DNA of 64,000 nucleotides from Symbiodinium natans (GCA_905221605.1 CAJNDS010002070.1:47501-111500), one strand, 5' to 3'. Positions 12,401 to 24,537 are shown, counted from the first letter of the stretch. The notes: generated from the letters alone by a model not told the origin. Program-made: numbers and translations.

Positions 12401-15400
12401 AAACCCTAATCCCTAAACCTGAAACCCTAAACTCCATACTCCATGTTGGGACTTTAGAAAGGGAACCCCTTGAGGGGGTACCCTAGGGTACCTTCGAGCC
12501 ATCGAGATCCTTTGAACCCCACAGCCCATAAAGCTCTGAACTTCCTCCGCGCGGTTTGGGGTTTAGGGTTTAGGGTTTAGGGTTTAGGGTTAGGGGTTTA
12601 GGGTTTAGGGTTTAGGGGTGAGTGTTCTCTCAATTGTGGTCCCTTTGGGTGTTCGAGGGCTTTGACAAAAGAGGATGCCCCGAGAAATGGACCAACACAT
12701 TTAGACCCACGCGGGAAAGCCTTAGTCTTGAATCCTGTGCAGTGCGAGGCTATCGCCTCATCGACACCGCTTCCATCTACAAGAACCTGAGTCCTTATTA
12801 TTCATGGGAACCCCCCCCTAGGTTCCCCCCTTCAAGAACCTTAATTGGCCTTAACTATCCCTAAATAGCCTTAACTATGGGGGAACCTAGGCGGGGTAGC
12901 ATGGAGGCGGGTAGTAGGGGAACCCATGGCTTATGGATAGCTGAGACTATGTTCTCATAATGTTCGGGTTTATCGTAAGCAGTCTGTTTCCTCAACTCAT
13001 GATGGTAGCTCCCGAAAACCCTAAACCCTAAACCCTAAACCCTAAACCCTAAACCCTAAACCCTAAACCCTAAACCCTAGACCCTAGACCCTAGACCCTA
13101 GACCCTAAACCCAGGAATGAGGTGGCTGTCGGGCAAGCTCTGCAAAACTGGCCCGAAGACTCAGGCGCCTGGACCAGGGTTTAGGGTCGACCCATTTTGG
13201 CAAGATGTAGGAGTCTATGCAAGTAGAACGGTATTTGAGGTGGTTTCTGTCGTAAAATCTGCACTGGGTTGTCAGGGGATCATTGGAAGTTTCCATGTAG
13301 GCTCCTGTTTGCACCAAGCCACGACCTGCTTGGCACTTTGATGGGCACTTGCCAAAGCAAGCAAACTGAGCATACCCAATGCCCCCCCCCCCCTGAACCC
13401 TCAACCCTGCAACCCCAAACCCTAAACCCTAAACCCTAAACCCTAAACCCTAAACCCTAAACCCTAAACCCTAAACCCTAAACCCCAAACCCCAAACCCC
13501 AAACCCCAACCCTAAGCTCCTGAGCCCCAAACCCCCCCCCCCCAACCTGGATTGCCTTACAACCCGCAACCCTAAACCCTCAACCCGCAACCCGCAATCC
13601 TCAAGCCACCCTCAACCCCCCAAAGCCTCTGAGGCATGCCGTTGAGGGTTTAGGGTGCATGGTGTGGGCAATTTCCCCCCTCAACTCCTCTCTCCTCTCT
13701 CCCACGAGTCCTCGCACCCTTCAACCCCCAAACCTAGACCCCTATACCTCAAACTGCCAGAAACCACCATGCGAGCCCTCTTATTCTCTGAACCCTAAAC
13801 CCTAAGCCCTAAACCCCTGAACCCTAAACCCTAAACCCTAAACCCTAAACCCTAAACCCTAAACCCTAAACCCTAAACCCCAAACCCTAAACCCTAAACT
13901 TTAAACCCTAAACCCTAGCCCCAAACCCAATGAACCGAAGCCCCTGGCGAGGTGTTTTCGTGACATCGAAGTGCTCGCCCTACGAGATGGGCTACGAGAA
14001 AGCGCAGGAAGCCTGCCGCAAGTCGCTGGAACGGCTGGGTGCGCAGCCCAGGGTTCAGGGTTCAGGGTTTAGGGTTTAGGGTTTCGGGTTCAGGGTTTGG
14101 GGTTTAGGGCTAATCGGATTTAGGGTTTAGGGTTCATTGTCGCATGGGCGGTGCTTTGGTACGTGAAGCTTGCGGCTTCTTTTGCGCTGCAGGTCGCAAA
14201 TGCCTGGACCTGTATCTGATACACTGGCCTGCTGCTTCGGCAGAATTCAGCAACTTATGCGCAGGTTCATAAACCCGAAGCCCTAAACCCTAAACCCTAA
14301 ACCCTAAACCCTCAACCCTCAACCCTAAACCCTTAACCCTAAACCCTGGCGGGTCCACAACAGACCCGCGCAAAACTGTGGCCCCACCAACAAACCTGAG
14401 ATGGAGGACTTAGGTCACCGCCTTTAGTGTTGAGAAATGACGCCTTTCTGCTCCCCAGTGTGCCTAAAAGCAAGAACTTCCAGCCATTTCTACCCAGAAG
14501 AAGGTTTAACCTTCTCGGAACGGATTAGACGATGTAAACCATGAACGTCATCATGCTTGGGCCATGGATGCTCTCTTCTCATCAGAGCAGAATAGACCGT
14601 CATGATTGGACCCTGGATGCTCTCTTCCCAGAACGGAGAAGACCATGGACGTCATCATGGTTGGGCCATGGCAGTGCAGAAAACATGTAGACCATGGACG
14701 TCATCATGCTTGGGCCATGGATGCTCTCTTTTCATCAGAACAGAGTCGACCATGGACGTCATCATGCTTGGGCCATGGGATACTCTCTTCCCAGAACGGA
14801 TTAGACTATGGACGTCATCATGGTTGGGCCATGATGCTCTCTTCTATAACTATGGTGAAGCAAACGTGTTATTTAGACCGAGGGCTGGGCAGAAGCGGAT
14901 GCAAGCAAGACAGGGCTTAGTTTAGGACACGTCGAAAGTGCGAAGTAGTGCACAAAACCCCACAAATACCAGTGCAGTTTACGGATGCCCAAAAAATTGC
15001 ACGATGATTTTGGATAAAAATTGCGGGGATGAGGTGATGGGCGAAACCCAGGAAACATCGGTATTTACAGGGGATTCTGAGGGCAACAGAGCTAAACTGC
15101 CGAAAACCCGTGGGTCTGTTATGGCCCCGCCTAGCCCTAAACCTTAAACCCCACATGCACGGGCCTCGGTGCAGGATCTGCAGAGGGCGCCTGAATCCTG
15201 ATACCTTGTGATCCTGGTAGGGTTCAAGAATCTAAGCCCTGCGGCCTGAACCCCTTAACCCCAAAATCCGAACCCGAAACCCTAAACCCTAGACCCAAAA
15301 CCCAAAACCCCAAACCCTAAACCCCTTAAGGTTTAGGGCCCAAGGTTGCAGGGTCTCAGGAGTCGGGTTGAGGGTTCCTCAGAAGCCCCGAAGCCGCAAC

Positions 15401-18400
15401 ATCCTGAACTTTAGTGGTTTAGGGGGTTTAGCTATGGGGGTCTAGGGTTTAGGGGTTCAGGGTTTAGGCTTCGTGTTTCGTGTTTAGGGGTTTAGGGGTT
15501 TCGGGGTTTAGACGTTCAGGGGTTTAGTTGTTTACGGTCTGGGGGTTTTGGGGTTTTTGGATTTAGGGGCTTAGGGCGGTTGAGGGGCTTAAGGCTTCGG
15601 GGCCTAGAGACCCTAAACCCTAAACCCTAAACCCTAAACCCTAAACCCTAAACCCTAAACCCTAAACCCTAAAGGTTTAGGGCTTGGAGCGCCCAGGCTC
15701 TCCCCAAGAAGCCGCACTCCTCGCCCGAGCACCGAAGAGCCCGCTATGACACCTGGCGAGCGCTGGAGGATCTCTACAGGCCTTTGGCTGGTTTAGGGCT
15801 TAGGGCTTAGGGCTTAGGGCTTAGGGGCTTAGGGTTTAGGGTTTAGGGTTTAGGGCTTAGGGTTTAGGGTTTAGGGTTTAGGGTTTTAGGGTTTAGGGCT
15901 TCTTTAGGGCTTTAGGTGTTAGGGGTGAGGGTTTGGGTTTCGGGGTCTAGGGTTCAGGGTTCAGGGTTCAGGGTTCAGGGTTTAGGGTTTAGGGTTTAGG
16001 GTTTAGGGTTTAGGGTTTAGGGCCTAGGGTCTTGAGCCCAAAAGTCCAAAGTCCCAAACTCCCAAAGACCTACGACCCTATGAAGCACAGAGGCAAGGCC
16101 TCAACCCTAAATCGAAATTTTAACCCCTAAACCCTAAATCCTAAACCCTAAACCCTAAACCCGAAACCCGAAACCCTAAACCCTAAACTCCAAACCCTAA
16201 ACCCTAAACCCCAAACCCTAAACCCCACAGCCCTAAGAGGCAGGGCCTTGTGCGAGCCATTGGCGTCAGCAACTTCACGGCAGAGCACCTGGAGCAGCTT
16301 GTGGAGGAGATGGGTGGGAGTCGGGACTCGATAGGGTTTAGGGTTTAGGGTTTGGGGTTTGGGGTTTAGGGTTTAGGTTTTGGGGTTTAGGGTTTAGGGT
16401 TTAGGGATACCATAAACGCGGGGTCCTGAGAGGATGCCCTTGGCTTCCCCCTCCCCCCCGGCACGGCAGCAGAACTGTGTTTTAAACTGCTCGACCCTGC
16501 AAAATCTTTGGCACCCCCGAAAGCCACAAGCCCTGGGCCTGCAAACCCCTAACCCCCCTTATGGGATGTTCCCCTTATACTAACAGTCCTTAATGGGGAT
16601 TATAATAGAGGGTACTCTAATCATTGGAGTTCCTAGGAACGAGCAAATTGTTAGCCAACGCTCTAATCACGATCAAGGATTGTTAGTATAAGGGGGAACA
16701 TCCCAGCCTAGACACCGTAACCGTAGTTAGTGGACCGCTAAGGATGCTCAGAGATCCCCTATCAGCCTTTCATCAAGGGTCACAAATGTCTCCTCCTCAG
16801 CATAGTGATCCAGCCCCTCGCCTTTTAACCCTAAGCCCCGAACCCTAAACCCTAAACCCTCAATATAGCCCTAAACCCTAAACCGCCCACACCGGATTTT
16901 GCGACGGACCTCTCAGAGGACGGGGCTAGCATCATGCCGATGGTGAATCAGATCGCATCTCGGATGGTTTGGGGGTTTGGGTGGGAGGATTCAGGAGATC
17001 AGCGCGTGCAAGGGTTGGGCTGAACCTTACACTCTTGCGTGCGCTAACCTGTCCCAGGCCAGGTTCTTACCCTCATTTTGTGACAGTTTAGGGTTTAGGG
17101 TTTAGGGTTTAGGGTTTAGGGTTATTGCAGTTTGTTGTATGTCCAGGGGTTTTTTAGTGTAAGGGCTATAAAACCCGATACCCTTTCTGGTGCCGAGGAA
17201 GTCCATCCTTTGTGCGTCCCACGCGCGACGCTCGCCAGCAGGTCGTTCTGGAGTTGGTGGCCTCAAACGACAAGGGCTTCAGGGTAGTTGAGGGGTTTTA
17301 GGGGGTGTTCTTTAGGGTCGAAGGGTTTGCCCCCACCCGAAAGCCCTACAGCTCTGGACCCTGACCCCCACAAACCCAAGCAAAACCACCACCAGTTGCT
17401 ATCATTGGATGCCCCCAACCTGACCACAAGTGGCACCGCCGGGAATCCCTAAACCCTGAACCCTCAAAGCCAAACCCTAAATAACCCTAAACCGCCAGGA
17501 ATCCAAGCCCTAAAGTGCTGTACCCCTTTGGGACCCCTACGTTGCCAAACCCCAAACCCCAAACCCAGAGCCCTAAAACCTTGCACCCCAGACCCCAAAT
17601 CCTTAAGCCCGAAATAGCCCCAAGCCCTAAAACCCTCCAAGCCCTAAACCCTAAATCTCTAAATCCTTAATCCCCTCATCAAGGACCCTGGAGTGCTGTC
17701 GAAAGCACAACATCTTGATCGAGGCCCGACTTTCTCAAATTGATCGAGGGTTTATGGTGAACCAGCGATTGAATGTCATCTATTTGAAAAGCAAAGGTTC
17801 ACACCTTCATATTATTACATTGCGTGCGCTCGCTCACTTAACTTGCTCACTTGAGGGTTTAGAGTATCCCTAAACCCAAAACCGCGTGCAGGGCTTGGGC
17901 TCGGCAAAGCAGCTAGGAGTTTAGGGTTTGAAGCCTCGACAGCCCCAAACAACCCCTAAGAACCTTAGTTAGGGATTGGCTATCTCAGGGGGTCCCTTCT
18001 AAAGAAGATTGCTGCCATGTTTTGTGTATACATGATGTACCCCTATTTTGGGAAGCGCCCAGATAAACCCGAAGAATCACTGAAGCAACCCTACAACCCA
18101 ATCGAGCCTCTAAACCCCATTAAGCCCTTGGGCAAACGCCTTAAGAATCCCCCACAGCATCCTCATCCCTCAACCCTCGAGTGACACTTTCGCAGCCGTG
18201 CTGGAATACAAAAACAAAACGGCAGCTTGCATCGAAAGGGGGCCATAACACTTGCGCACTTTTTAAGCCGTTCGAGGCCTAAACCTCAAAACCCCAGACC
18301 CCAAACCCCAGACCCCAAACCCCAAACCCCAAACCCCAAACCCCAAACCCCAAACCCCAAACCCAAACCCCGAACCCCGAACCCCGAACCCTAAACCCCA

Positions 18401-20610
18401 AACCTTAAACCCCAAACCCCAAACCCCAAGCACTCGAAGCTCTTCTCGCAGGCGTACGCCCCCTTGGGTGGCGGCCCGGCAAGCAACGTGGGCAAGGCCT
18501 CCGGAGGCGAAGTGGATGGCACCAGGCCTTTTGGGGGTGTTTCAGGATTTAGGGTTTGGCTTTGGTTTGGGGTCAAGGGATTAGGGTTTAGGTTTGTCCA
18601 GGGTCTTTCGGGTTTGGAGTGTAGGGTGTCGAGTTTGGGCTTAGGGTTTGGAGTCTAGGGCGTAGGGCTTAGGCAAGGTTGTCGAGGCTCCCCCTACCTG
18701 AGACCACCTGGGACGCTCAGTGGCGTACCCTTCTTTTCCTTGGCTTTTAATCGAGGCTTTAAACCCTAAACCCCAACCCTGAACCCTAAACCCCAAACCC
18801 TAAACCCCAAGCCCTGCAATCCCAAAGTCCTGGGGCTTTCTTGGACTTCCCTGAAACTTTGGCTGGGGTTTAGGGTTTATGATTTAGGGTTCAATATTCT
18901 AGCTTTTTCTAGTCAAGCAATTGTCGAGCTTTGGAAAAATGCCCACCCACCCAAAGGATCCTTTATTTTGTGTTGGGCATTGGGGTTGGTACCCCATAAC
19001 ACCTTCTTTTGGGCTGGGCATCAGGGTTGGTACCAAATATTTTGGGCTGTGGAATTAGGGTTGGTACCCAAATCAGGCCCGGTGCCCAAAATGTTGACCT
19101 CATTTTGGGCTGCGCATTTGGAAATTTTCTGAATCGACTTTAGTTTGGGGTTCCAGTTGACACCAAAATTGACCATATTCTGGATTGGCAGAAACTGGAA
19201 AGTCATGGGGTCGTTACCATCAAAATCTGTGTTATTTATTGATGGAATCGGCACTACGCCCGAATCCTGGGGCGCCCCCCCCCCCCCGCCCCCCCCACCG
19301 GACTTTGTGAAAGAAGCCCCTAAACCCCTGGACGGAGGAAGTTTTGGAAGCAGACAGTTGAGGTGAGTTTAGGCCTAAGCCCGTGAATTTGCCGCCTGAG
19401 ATGGCGTGGGATGGGAGGAAAGTGTTAGATGGTCCTCCGCAATCGGGCCATAGCTGCCTTCGCATTTCGAGACTACTTGGCATCCCAACCTTCACTTCTG
19501 CGCCACCAAAACCCAAAACTAAACACTAAGCCCTAAACCCTAAAACCTAAACCCTAAGCCCTAAGCCCTAAACCCTAAACCCCTATATAAACCCCTAAAC
19601 CCGAAACCCGAAACCCGAAACCCTAAACCCTAAACCCTAAACCCTGAGCGTAGAACGCCCCTTGTGGTGTAGAGCTAGGGAGTCTCGGCTCAGGGTTTGG
19701 GGCCGATGCAGGTTCCGATAGGAGCTCGCTGCGTTGCACCTCAGCCCTAAGCCTGAAGCCCGAAACCTTAAGCCCTAGCCCTAAACCCTAAACCCTAAAC
19801 CCTAAACCCTAAACCCTAAACCCTAAACCCTAAACCCTAAACCCTAAACCCTAAACCCTAAACCCTAAACCCTAAACCCGACACCCCAAACCCTAAACCC
19901 GACACCCCAAACCCTAAACCCTAAACCCTAAACCCTAAACCCTAAACCCTAAACCCTAAACCCTAAACCCTAAACCCTAAACCCTAAACCCTAACCCTAA
20001 ACCGAAACCGAAACCGAAACCCTAAACCCTAAACCCTAAACCCAAACCCTAACCCTAAACCTAAACCCTAAACCCTAAGCCCTAAGCCCTAAACCCGAAA
20101 CCCTAAACCCTAAACCCTACGAGGCTGCTTCTTGAGCATCCCGTGGTCAACGCCGTTGCGAAGGAAGTCAGCCGAGCGCCAGCGCAGGTTATCTTGCGCT
20201 GGGGCTTGCAGCAGGAGAGAGTTGCGAGTGGGCTTAGGGTTTAGTGTTTAGGGTTTAGGGTTTAGGGTTTAGGGTTTAGAGTGTTACCCCACCCCCGAGG
20301 TTCCCCAAAGTCAAGGGGAACTCAGGGTGATGCCGTAAGACAGCTTCATGAAGGGAGGAGAACTTTGGGGGCATCTTGGCCCGCAAAAACGAAGCGCACC
20401 AAATGTCCCAAAGGACCCCTGAACCCTGAACTCTACACCCTGAGCCCTTTACTCTGCACACCTTAAATCCCTGATCTCCACACCCTAAGCCCCCAGGACT
20501 TCTTGGTTATTCCACGAAGCAGCAACGCGGCGCGAATTCAGCAGAATGCCAACATCTTCGACTTCACCTTGTCTGACGACCAGATGCGGCGGATGGATGC
20601 CCTTCAGTGA
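9415..20610 (+). CDS. Aldo/keto reductase, 13 exons in 11.2 kb (5' end open, one apparent frameshift)
   Basis: NADPH-dependent oxidoreductase of the aldo/keto reductase family. Exons: 9415-9494 (or to 9485), 12323-12353, 12749-12782, 13115-13164, 13952-14038, 14193-14260 (alternative end 14264), 15697-15779, 16240-16306, 16919-16954, 17198-17283, 18452-18525, 20124-20220, 20497-20610 (stop TGA 20608-20610). Total coding length is about 302 residues, normal for the family. Motifs in order are LHNGLDIPRLGFGTWQL, YRLIDTASIYKN, VFVTSKCSP, CLDLYLIHWP, LVRAIGVSNF, MPMVNQIEVHP, AYAPLGG, PAQVILRW and VIPRSSN. The catalytic tetrad is complete: D and Y of DTASIYKN, K of TSKC and H of IHWP. Donors are GT, GC or GA and acceptors AG|G. 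Exon 10 starts in the EVHP frame but continues in another, as if one base were missing near 17208. The first codon recovered is split, so a 5' exon is missing. Physiological substrate not inferable. Confidence 0.93.
9495..12322. other. First recognised aldo/keto reductase intron with a unique central block
   Basis: Telomeric tracts lie at both ends (9495-9550, 9640-9860 and 11880-12292). The middle, 9890-11570, is unique and less GC-rich. It holds overlapping open frames (for example 10176-10355 and 10472-10921, plus strand) whose translations include the cysteine pairs CPVC and CPIC. I do not recognise a protein and cannot tell whether this is a nested gene, a retroposed fragment or chance. 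Confidence 0.4.
10472..10921 (+). CDS. Open frame of unknown status inside the reductase intron
   Basis: This is a 149-codon plus-strand frame without a clear family. It contains CPVCRDD near its start, CPIC about 50 residues on and CNDC soon after, which could suggest a zinc-binding protein, but the spacing does not fit a standard RING finger. There are TGCAG|GT sites within it, so it may be spliced differently. It lies in a unique block between exons of the aldo/keto reductase. Treat as hypothetical. Confidence 0.2.
   Translation: MLAMRCPVCRDDVSTHVYVLLNVFFALFRAADGAFIFLALQVWVYGAQGSEDCPICVEAGFGIKSRCNDCNDEYLFIPLRLFSSGGRHLDACAVENAAYVCLRVLDLRQEIPHRSSLSFFLAAAQIIATLLVMSTGRACLRLVISAVES
12804..12932. 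repeat. Short inverted-repeat element
   Basis: The outer arms CATGGGAACCCC and GGGGAACCCATG face each other across about 130 bp, and inner arms (CTAGGTTCCCCC and GGGGGAACCTAG) are nested inside. It lies immediately after the exon ending at 12782, within an intron. MITE-like structure; no second copy was found in the window, though 12455-12500 has related AGGGAACCCC sequence. Confidence 0.5.
14546..14840. repeat. Minisatellite, about six units of ~55 bp
   Basis: Units share GACGTCATCATG, a G/C variable base, TTGGGCCATGG and ATGCTCTCTTC. They start near 14546, 14598, 14648, 14697, 14755 and 14811. It sits in the intron between the IHWP exon and the next exon of the aldo/keto reductase. Open frames across it are by-products of the repeat. 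Confidence 0.8.
16563..16704. mobile_element. MITE-like element, family 1, complete copy
   Basis: A 142-bp element with terminal inverted repeats of about 24 bp: 5' GGGATGTTCCCCTTATACTA, 3' end the complement ending GGGGGAACATCCC. There is no coding capacity. It lies in an intron of the aldo/keto reductase. Other copies are at 26041-26137 and 45773-45850, and a terminal fragment is at 25914-25938. Confidence 0.85.
19385..19505. repeat. Diverged dispersed repeat, copy 2
   Basis: Counterpart of 8400-8550, about three quarters identical by eye, again bordered by telomere-like tracts. It is in an intron of the aldo/keto reductase. Confidence 0.6.
19778..20117 (-). repeat. Long CCCTAAA tract before a reductase exon
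   Basis: About 340 bp of nearly pure C-strand telomere repeat with CCCGACACC and CCGAAAC variants. It ends seven bases before the exon starting at 20124. Confidence 0.95.
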
Positions 20611-22103
20611 ACTATCGCTTGGGTTTCGAGTTTGGGGTCTAGAAGGTTTGGGGTTGAAGGTTTAGGGCTGGCACCCCAAACCCTAAACCCTAAACCCAAA
20701 ACCCAAAACCCAAAACCCTAAACCCAAAATTTAAGAGCCTCCGGCTCAAGCCGTCGACCCCGCTGGAGCATAGTTGAAAGGTTTAAACGCGCTCGTCAGC
20801 TCAAAGGATGCCAAAAGTTGATTTGCTTGAGCCTCTGTGAAACGTTGGGGGGGGTAGGGGGTAGCACCAGGACCCAAACAGGAGCTGAAGCCAGCTCGGT
20901 AGGGGGGGGGGGGGGGGGTAGGGGGGGGTGGGGGGGGGGGTAGGGGGGGGGGGGGGGGAGGGGGGGGGGGTTGGGGGGGGTTGGGGGGGGGGGGGGGGTA
21001 GGGGGGAAAGAGGGAGGTTTTCACCTCCTTTTCCCATCCAACACGCCGCCAGGGTCGGCGGACCCAAAACCTAAACCCCAAACCCGAAAACCTAAGCCTA
21101 AACCCTAAACCCTAAGAAGCGGAGGGATTAGGCACCAAAACCCCCAACCCTCATCCCCCCAAGCGGCTAATGCCAGGCTGAAACCAACTCGACGCCACAA
21201 ACCCCAAGCCCTTAAACCCTTTAGGCTTTAGGGGCTTAGGGTTTAGGGTTTAGGGTTTAGGGTTTAGGCAGTTTAGGTTTCCTTGGGCTTGTGGGGTCTT
21301 AGAGTTTGATGGGGTTTAGGTTTCGTGGTTTCAGGCCCTAGGCCTCCCTACTCTAAACTCTAAACTCAAAACCCCAAACTTTCAACCAGTAACCCTACAC
21401 CCAAAAAACCCAAAACCCTAAAAACCCTAAAAACCCTAAAAACCCTAAAAACCCTAGAAACCCTAAAAAACCTAAAAAACCTAAAAACCCTAAAAAACCC
21501 TAAACCCTCAACAGCCCTATGCAGCGGCACCAGTCTTTCTTGGGCTGCTCAGCCGAGGACTTGTCGAGTGAAGATGGGCGCAAGTTTTGCTGGAACCCGT
21601 CAAGTGTCGCGTAAAAGGATGCAGGGTTGCAACGCGCCCCTAAACCCTAAACCCTAAACCCTAAACCCTAAACCCTAAACCCTAAACCCTAAACCCTAAA
21701 CCCTAAAACCTAAATCCTAAACCCTAAACCCTAAACCCTAAACCCTAAACCCTAAACCCGAAACCCTAAACCCTAAACCCTAAACCCTAAGCCCTACACC
21801 CTAAACCCTAAACCGGATTTAGGGATCGGGGTTTAGGGTCTACCGCGCAGCATCTACTGCGCACGAGCTGCTACCTTCTAACTTTGAGTGTCCGTGGGCA
21901 AGGCCTCAGAAATCCCCAAGCCCAAAGCCCCTGTTTCGGGTTTAGGGCTCTAACCCTGGGCCCTGAACCCTAAACCCTAAACCCTAAACCCTAAACCCTA
22001 AACCCTAAACCCTAAAACCCGAAACCTCAAAGTCCGCAAACCTGAGCGGCCAACGGTGTGGGGTCTACTTGGCTGTTTCAGGGTGAGGTCGCTTGAGTTT
22101 GAC
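20611..22103. other. Spacer between the reductase and the intronless ORF
   Basis: It contains a G-rich dispersed element (20730-21065), telomeric tracts in both orientations (21230-21270, 21645-21815, 21965-22016) and a run of AAAAACCCT variant repeats (21411-21508). The island 21515-21640 has no frame I can connect to a neighbour. Confidence 0.7.
20730..21065. mobile_element. G-rich dispersed element, copy 1
   Basis: Begins TTAAGAGCCTCCGGCTCAAG (a short palindrome, GAGCC-TCC-GGCTC) and ends ACGCCGCCAGGGTCGGCGGA. The centre, about 20900-21010, is almost pure G with single T and A interruptions. Copies at 26430-26518 (internally deleted) and 56579-57105 share both ends. No open frame other than proline/glycine translations of the G tract. 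Confidence 0.75.
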
Positions 22104-22826
22104 ATGTCCCAACATGTTTTCCGTGCAACACAGCTGAGCCCTGCAACATGGGTGTGTCGCAAGACAAGCTCAAGGCCGTGCCCGCTAAACGTTCCCCTTA
22201 GGCCATTCGGGCCCTCTGCCATGTGGGGGCTTGAGGAGATGAGAAATGTCTTGGGGAAAGACGGGCTCACAGCCCCCGTGTACTCCGATGTTCCCTTCAC
22301 TCAGCGGCCGCCTTACCCAGAGGGGACTCCATGTTGTTGCCAACCAGATCTGCCAAAGGTACGTGGGATTCCCACGAATTCCGTGGCCTTTCAAGAGGAT
22401 GAAACAAAGGATCTACTGAAACAACTGGAAGGCAGCTGGAAAATCATTGCTTGGAAGGGAAGTGGAAAGTGCTCAAGGTATGAAGATGTTGTGGTGAAAG
22501 ACAATCACATTACTTGGTCGGGCGGCAAGAAGCTGGGCTATGTTGATACTCATGGGGATCGCTACCAAGCAGAAGTCCCCAACGTGCCTCTCAAAGAGCA
22601 ATTTCATTTCTTCAGGGGCCCCAACCAAGAAATCTACATCGACTACGCTGGAGGCATGTTGAAAAAACTTGATGCGGCTGGTGGCGAAGTGGAGGTGGAG
22701 AATTGTATGGGCATAAGCTCAGTGTGGCAACGGCACTGGAAGAAGGACGGCCTTCCTCCTCCTGAGCAACAGGAAATGCCAGCAGACGTCATACAAGTCC
22801 AAGCGCAGGTCGTAAACAAAATATGA
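22104..22826 (+). CDS. Intronless ORF, unknown function
   Basis: The frame is open from 22056. I prefer ATG 22104 because the upstream codons derive from telomere-like repeat; this gives 240 residues. The C-terminal two thirds looks like an ordinary folded soluble protein: LEGSWKIIAWKG, then DVVVKDNHITWSGGKK, GYVDTHGDRYQAEVP, FFRGPNQEIYIDYAGG and SSVWQRHWKKDG. The spaced beta-strand-like segments and the GSW motif recall small beta-barrel proteins, but I cannot assign a family. The N-terminal part is cysteine- and proline-rich. There is no telomere repeat inside it, in contrast to every other gene here, so it may be a retroposed or recently acquired copy. No spliced-leader relic was seen upstream. 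Confidence 0.65.
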   Translation: MSQHVFRATQLSPATWVCRKTSSRPCPLNVPLRPFGPSAMWGLEEMRNVLGKDGLTAPVYSDVPFTQRPPYPEGTPCCCQPDLPKVRGIPTNSVAFQEDETKDLLKQLEGSWKIIAWKGSGKCSRYEDVVVKDNHITWSGGKKLGYVDTHGDRYQAEVPNVPLKEQFHFFRGPNQEIYIDYAGGMLKKLDAAGGEVEVENCMGISSVWQRHWKKDGLPPPEQQEMPADVIQVQAQVVNKI

Positions 22827-23820
22827 GTGCACATCTTCGCCATCGCCTTGTGCTCAAAGCTTTTCATGGTTCAAAGATAAGAATGTATCTGCTAAGCAGT
22901 GCATTTTCCTGGTTTGAGTTACTCGCCTGTTGGATAGTTGGCCTGCAATGTGGCTGACCTCGCCCAGGGCTGAACATGCGCAGTTTTTCGATCTGCATTT
23001 GCAAAGAGCAGGCGCGCCTGTTGCATTTTGCCCTCCCGCACTTCAATTTGGGCGTGTCATTGGGCCTCGCGACCACATCTATTGTAGTAAACCCCGCATC
23101 TAGAACTATAGCTTCGGAACTCTGAACCCTAGGCACGAAAGCAACAACAGCACGCCAAGGTCCTAAGGCCTTAAAACTGTAAGTTCTAACACCTTCAAGT
23201 TTTTGAGGAGCCGAAACCCACCTAGTCAGAAGCTTCTTGGGCGGGGATCCCTAGCTTTCGTGGGTTGATCTTTGCAAAGGAAGCTTATGTCACAAGATGC
23301 ACCCTAGCCTTAAACCCCTCAGCCCCTAAACCCTAAAGCCCAAACCCTAAGCCCTGAACCCTAAACCCTAAATGCCTCGCTGTGTACATCCCACAACCGA
23401 ACGCCTCAACGAAGTGCTCACCCTGAGCTCTCAACCCTGAACCCACCCGTTTGTCCTGGGGCGCAACTCCCTGACTTCTGTGTGAACTTTTTGATGTTTG
23501 CGTGACCTCCTTGCACCTCTTAAGTGCTTTTGTTTAGGGCTTAGGGTTGTGTGACCCCTGCGCGACTTCAGGCGCCTTCTGTGCGTCCCTTGCGTGACTT
23601 CTGTGCGCAGCCTCTGCGCCACATGTGAAGGCGATGCGACTTGCACGCGCCTTTTCTGTGGACTTCTTGTACATGACGTCGAGAAGGCCTAGACCTTACA
23701 TCCCAGACCCTGAAGCCCTCGCTGCCTAATCTCTGACTCTAACCCTAAATTCCATATATCCTGCACCCCTAAACACAAATTCCCAGAACCCCTAACGCTT
23801 GCCTGCCCCATGCGGGCGCC
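22827..23820. other. Spacer between the intronless ORF and the small membrane protein gene
   Basis: Mostly unique sequence with only scattered CCCTAAA units (23306-23370, 23540-23550). A stretch rich in GTGACTTC/GTGCG words at 23450-23650 is weakly repetitive. No supported gene. Confidence 0.6.
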
Positions 23821-24502
23821 ATGCGCCTGCGCTGGGTGCTGTGTGGCCTCGTTCCGGCGGCTGCAGGGGCCCTGGGCAAGGTTGTTCTTTTGTGGTAAAA
23901 GGGATTAACACGAGGAGGGTTTAGGGTTTAGGGTTTAGGGTTTAGAGTTTAGGTTGCGGATGTCGGCTTTCCCGTCTCATGGGGTTTATCGGGTTTAGTG
24001 TTGCTTCGGGGTCAGGGTCTAGTGCCCAAGCTTGTATGCTACGCTGGCAAGAGGCAAGCTTTGTGTCCACCTTTGGACTGAAGGGGTTTAGGGTTTAGGG
24101 TTTCGGGTTTAGGGTTTTGGGTTTAGGGTTTAGGGTTTCGGGTTGTGGGTTTGAGGGTTGAGGGTCTTCATGGGGGTTTAGGGCTTTGTTTCTGAGTTGT
24201 AGGGTTCTGGGTGCACTCCAAACCGTCTGCCCTAAACCCTAAACCCTAAACCCTAAACCCTAAACCCGCAACCCTAAACCCTAAGTGCCCTTGTAGACAG
24301 GCCTCAGAGACAAGCCTTATGGAAATGCATTTTCGGGTTTAGGGCTAAGGGTGTATATAGGGTCTAGGGCTGAGGGTCTAGGATTTGCTAGCATTTCAAA
24401 AGGACCCAATATATGGCGGTTTCCGAATTTGGGGTACCTTTTGTGGTCCTTGTTTAAGCTAGCGCCGCTACAACCGCACAAGGTTTTAGGGTTGGTCCCG
24501 GG

Positions 24503-24537
<35 letters not shown>

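Noticed and set aside
14602-14925. Two overlapping ~105-codon plus-strand frames
   Set aside because: Both are read from the 55-bp minisatellite inside an aldo/keto reductase intron.
20746-21081. Proline-rich minus-strand frame
   Set aside because: It is the complement of the G-rich core of a dispersed element. The same holds for frames at 56646-57084.
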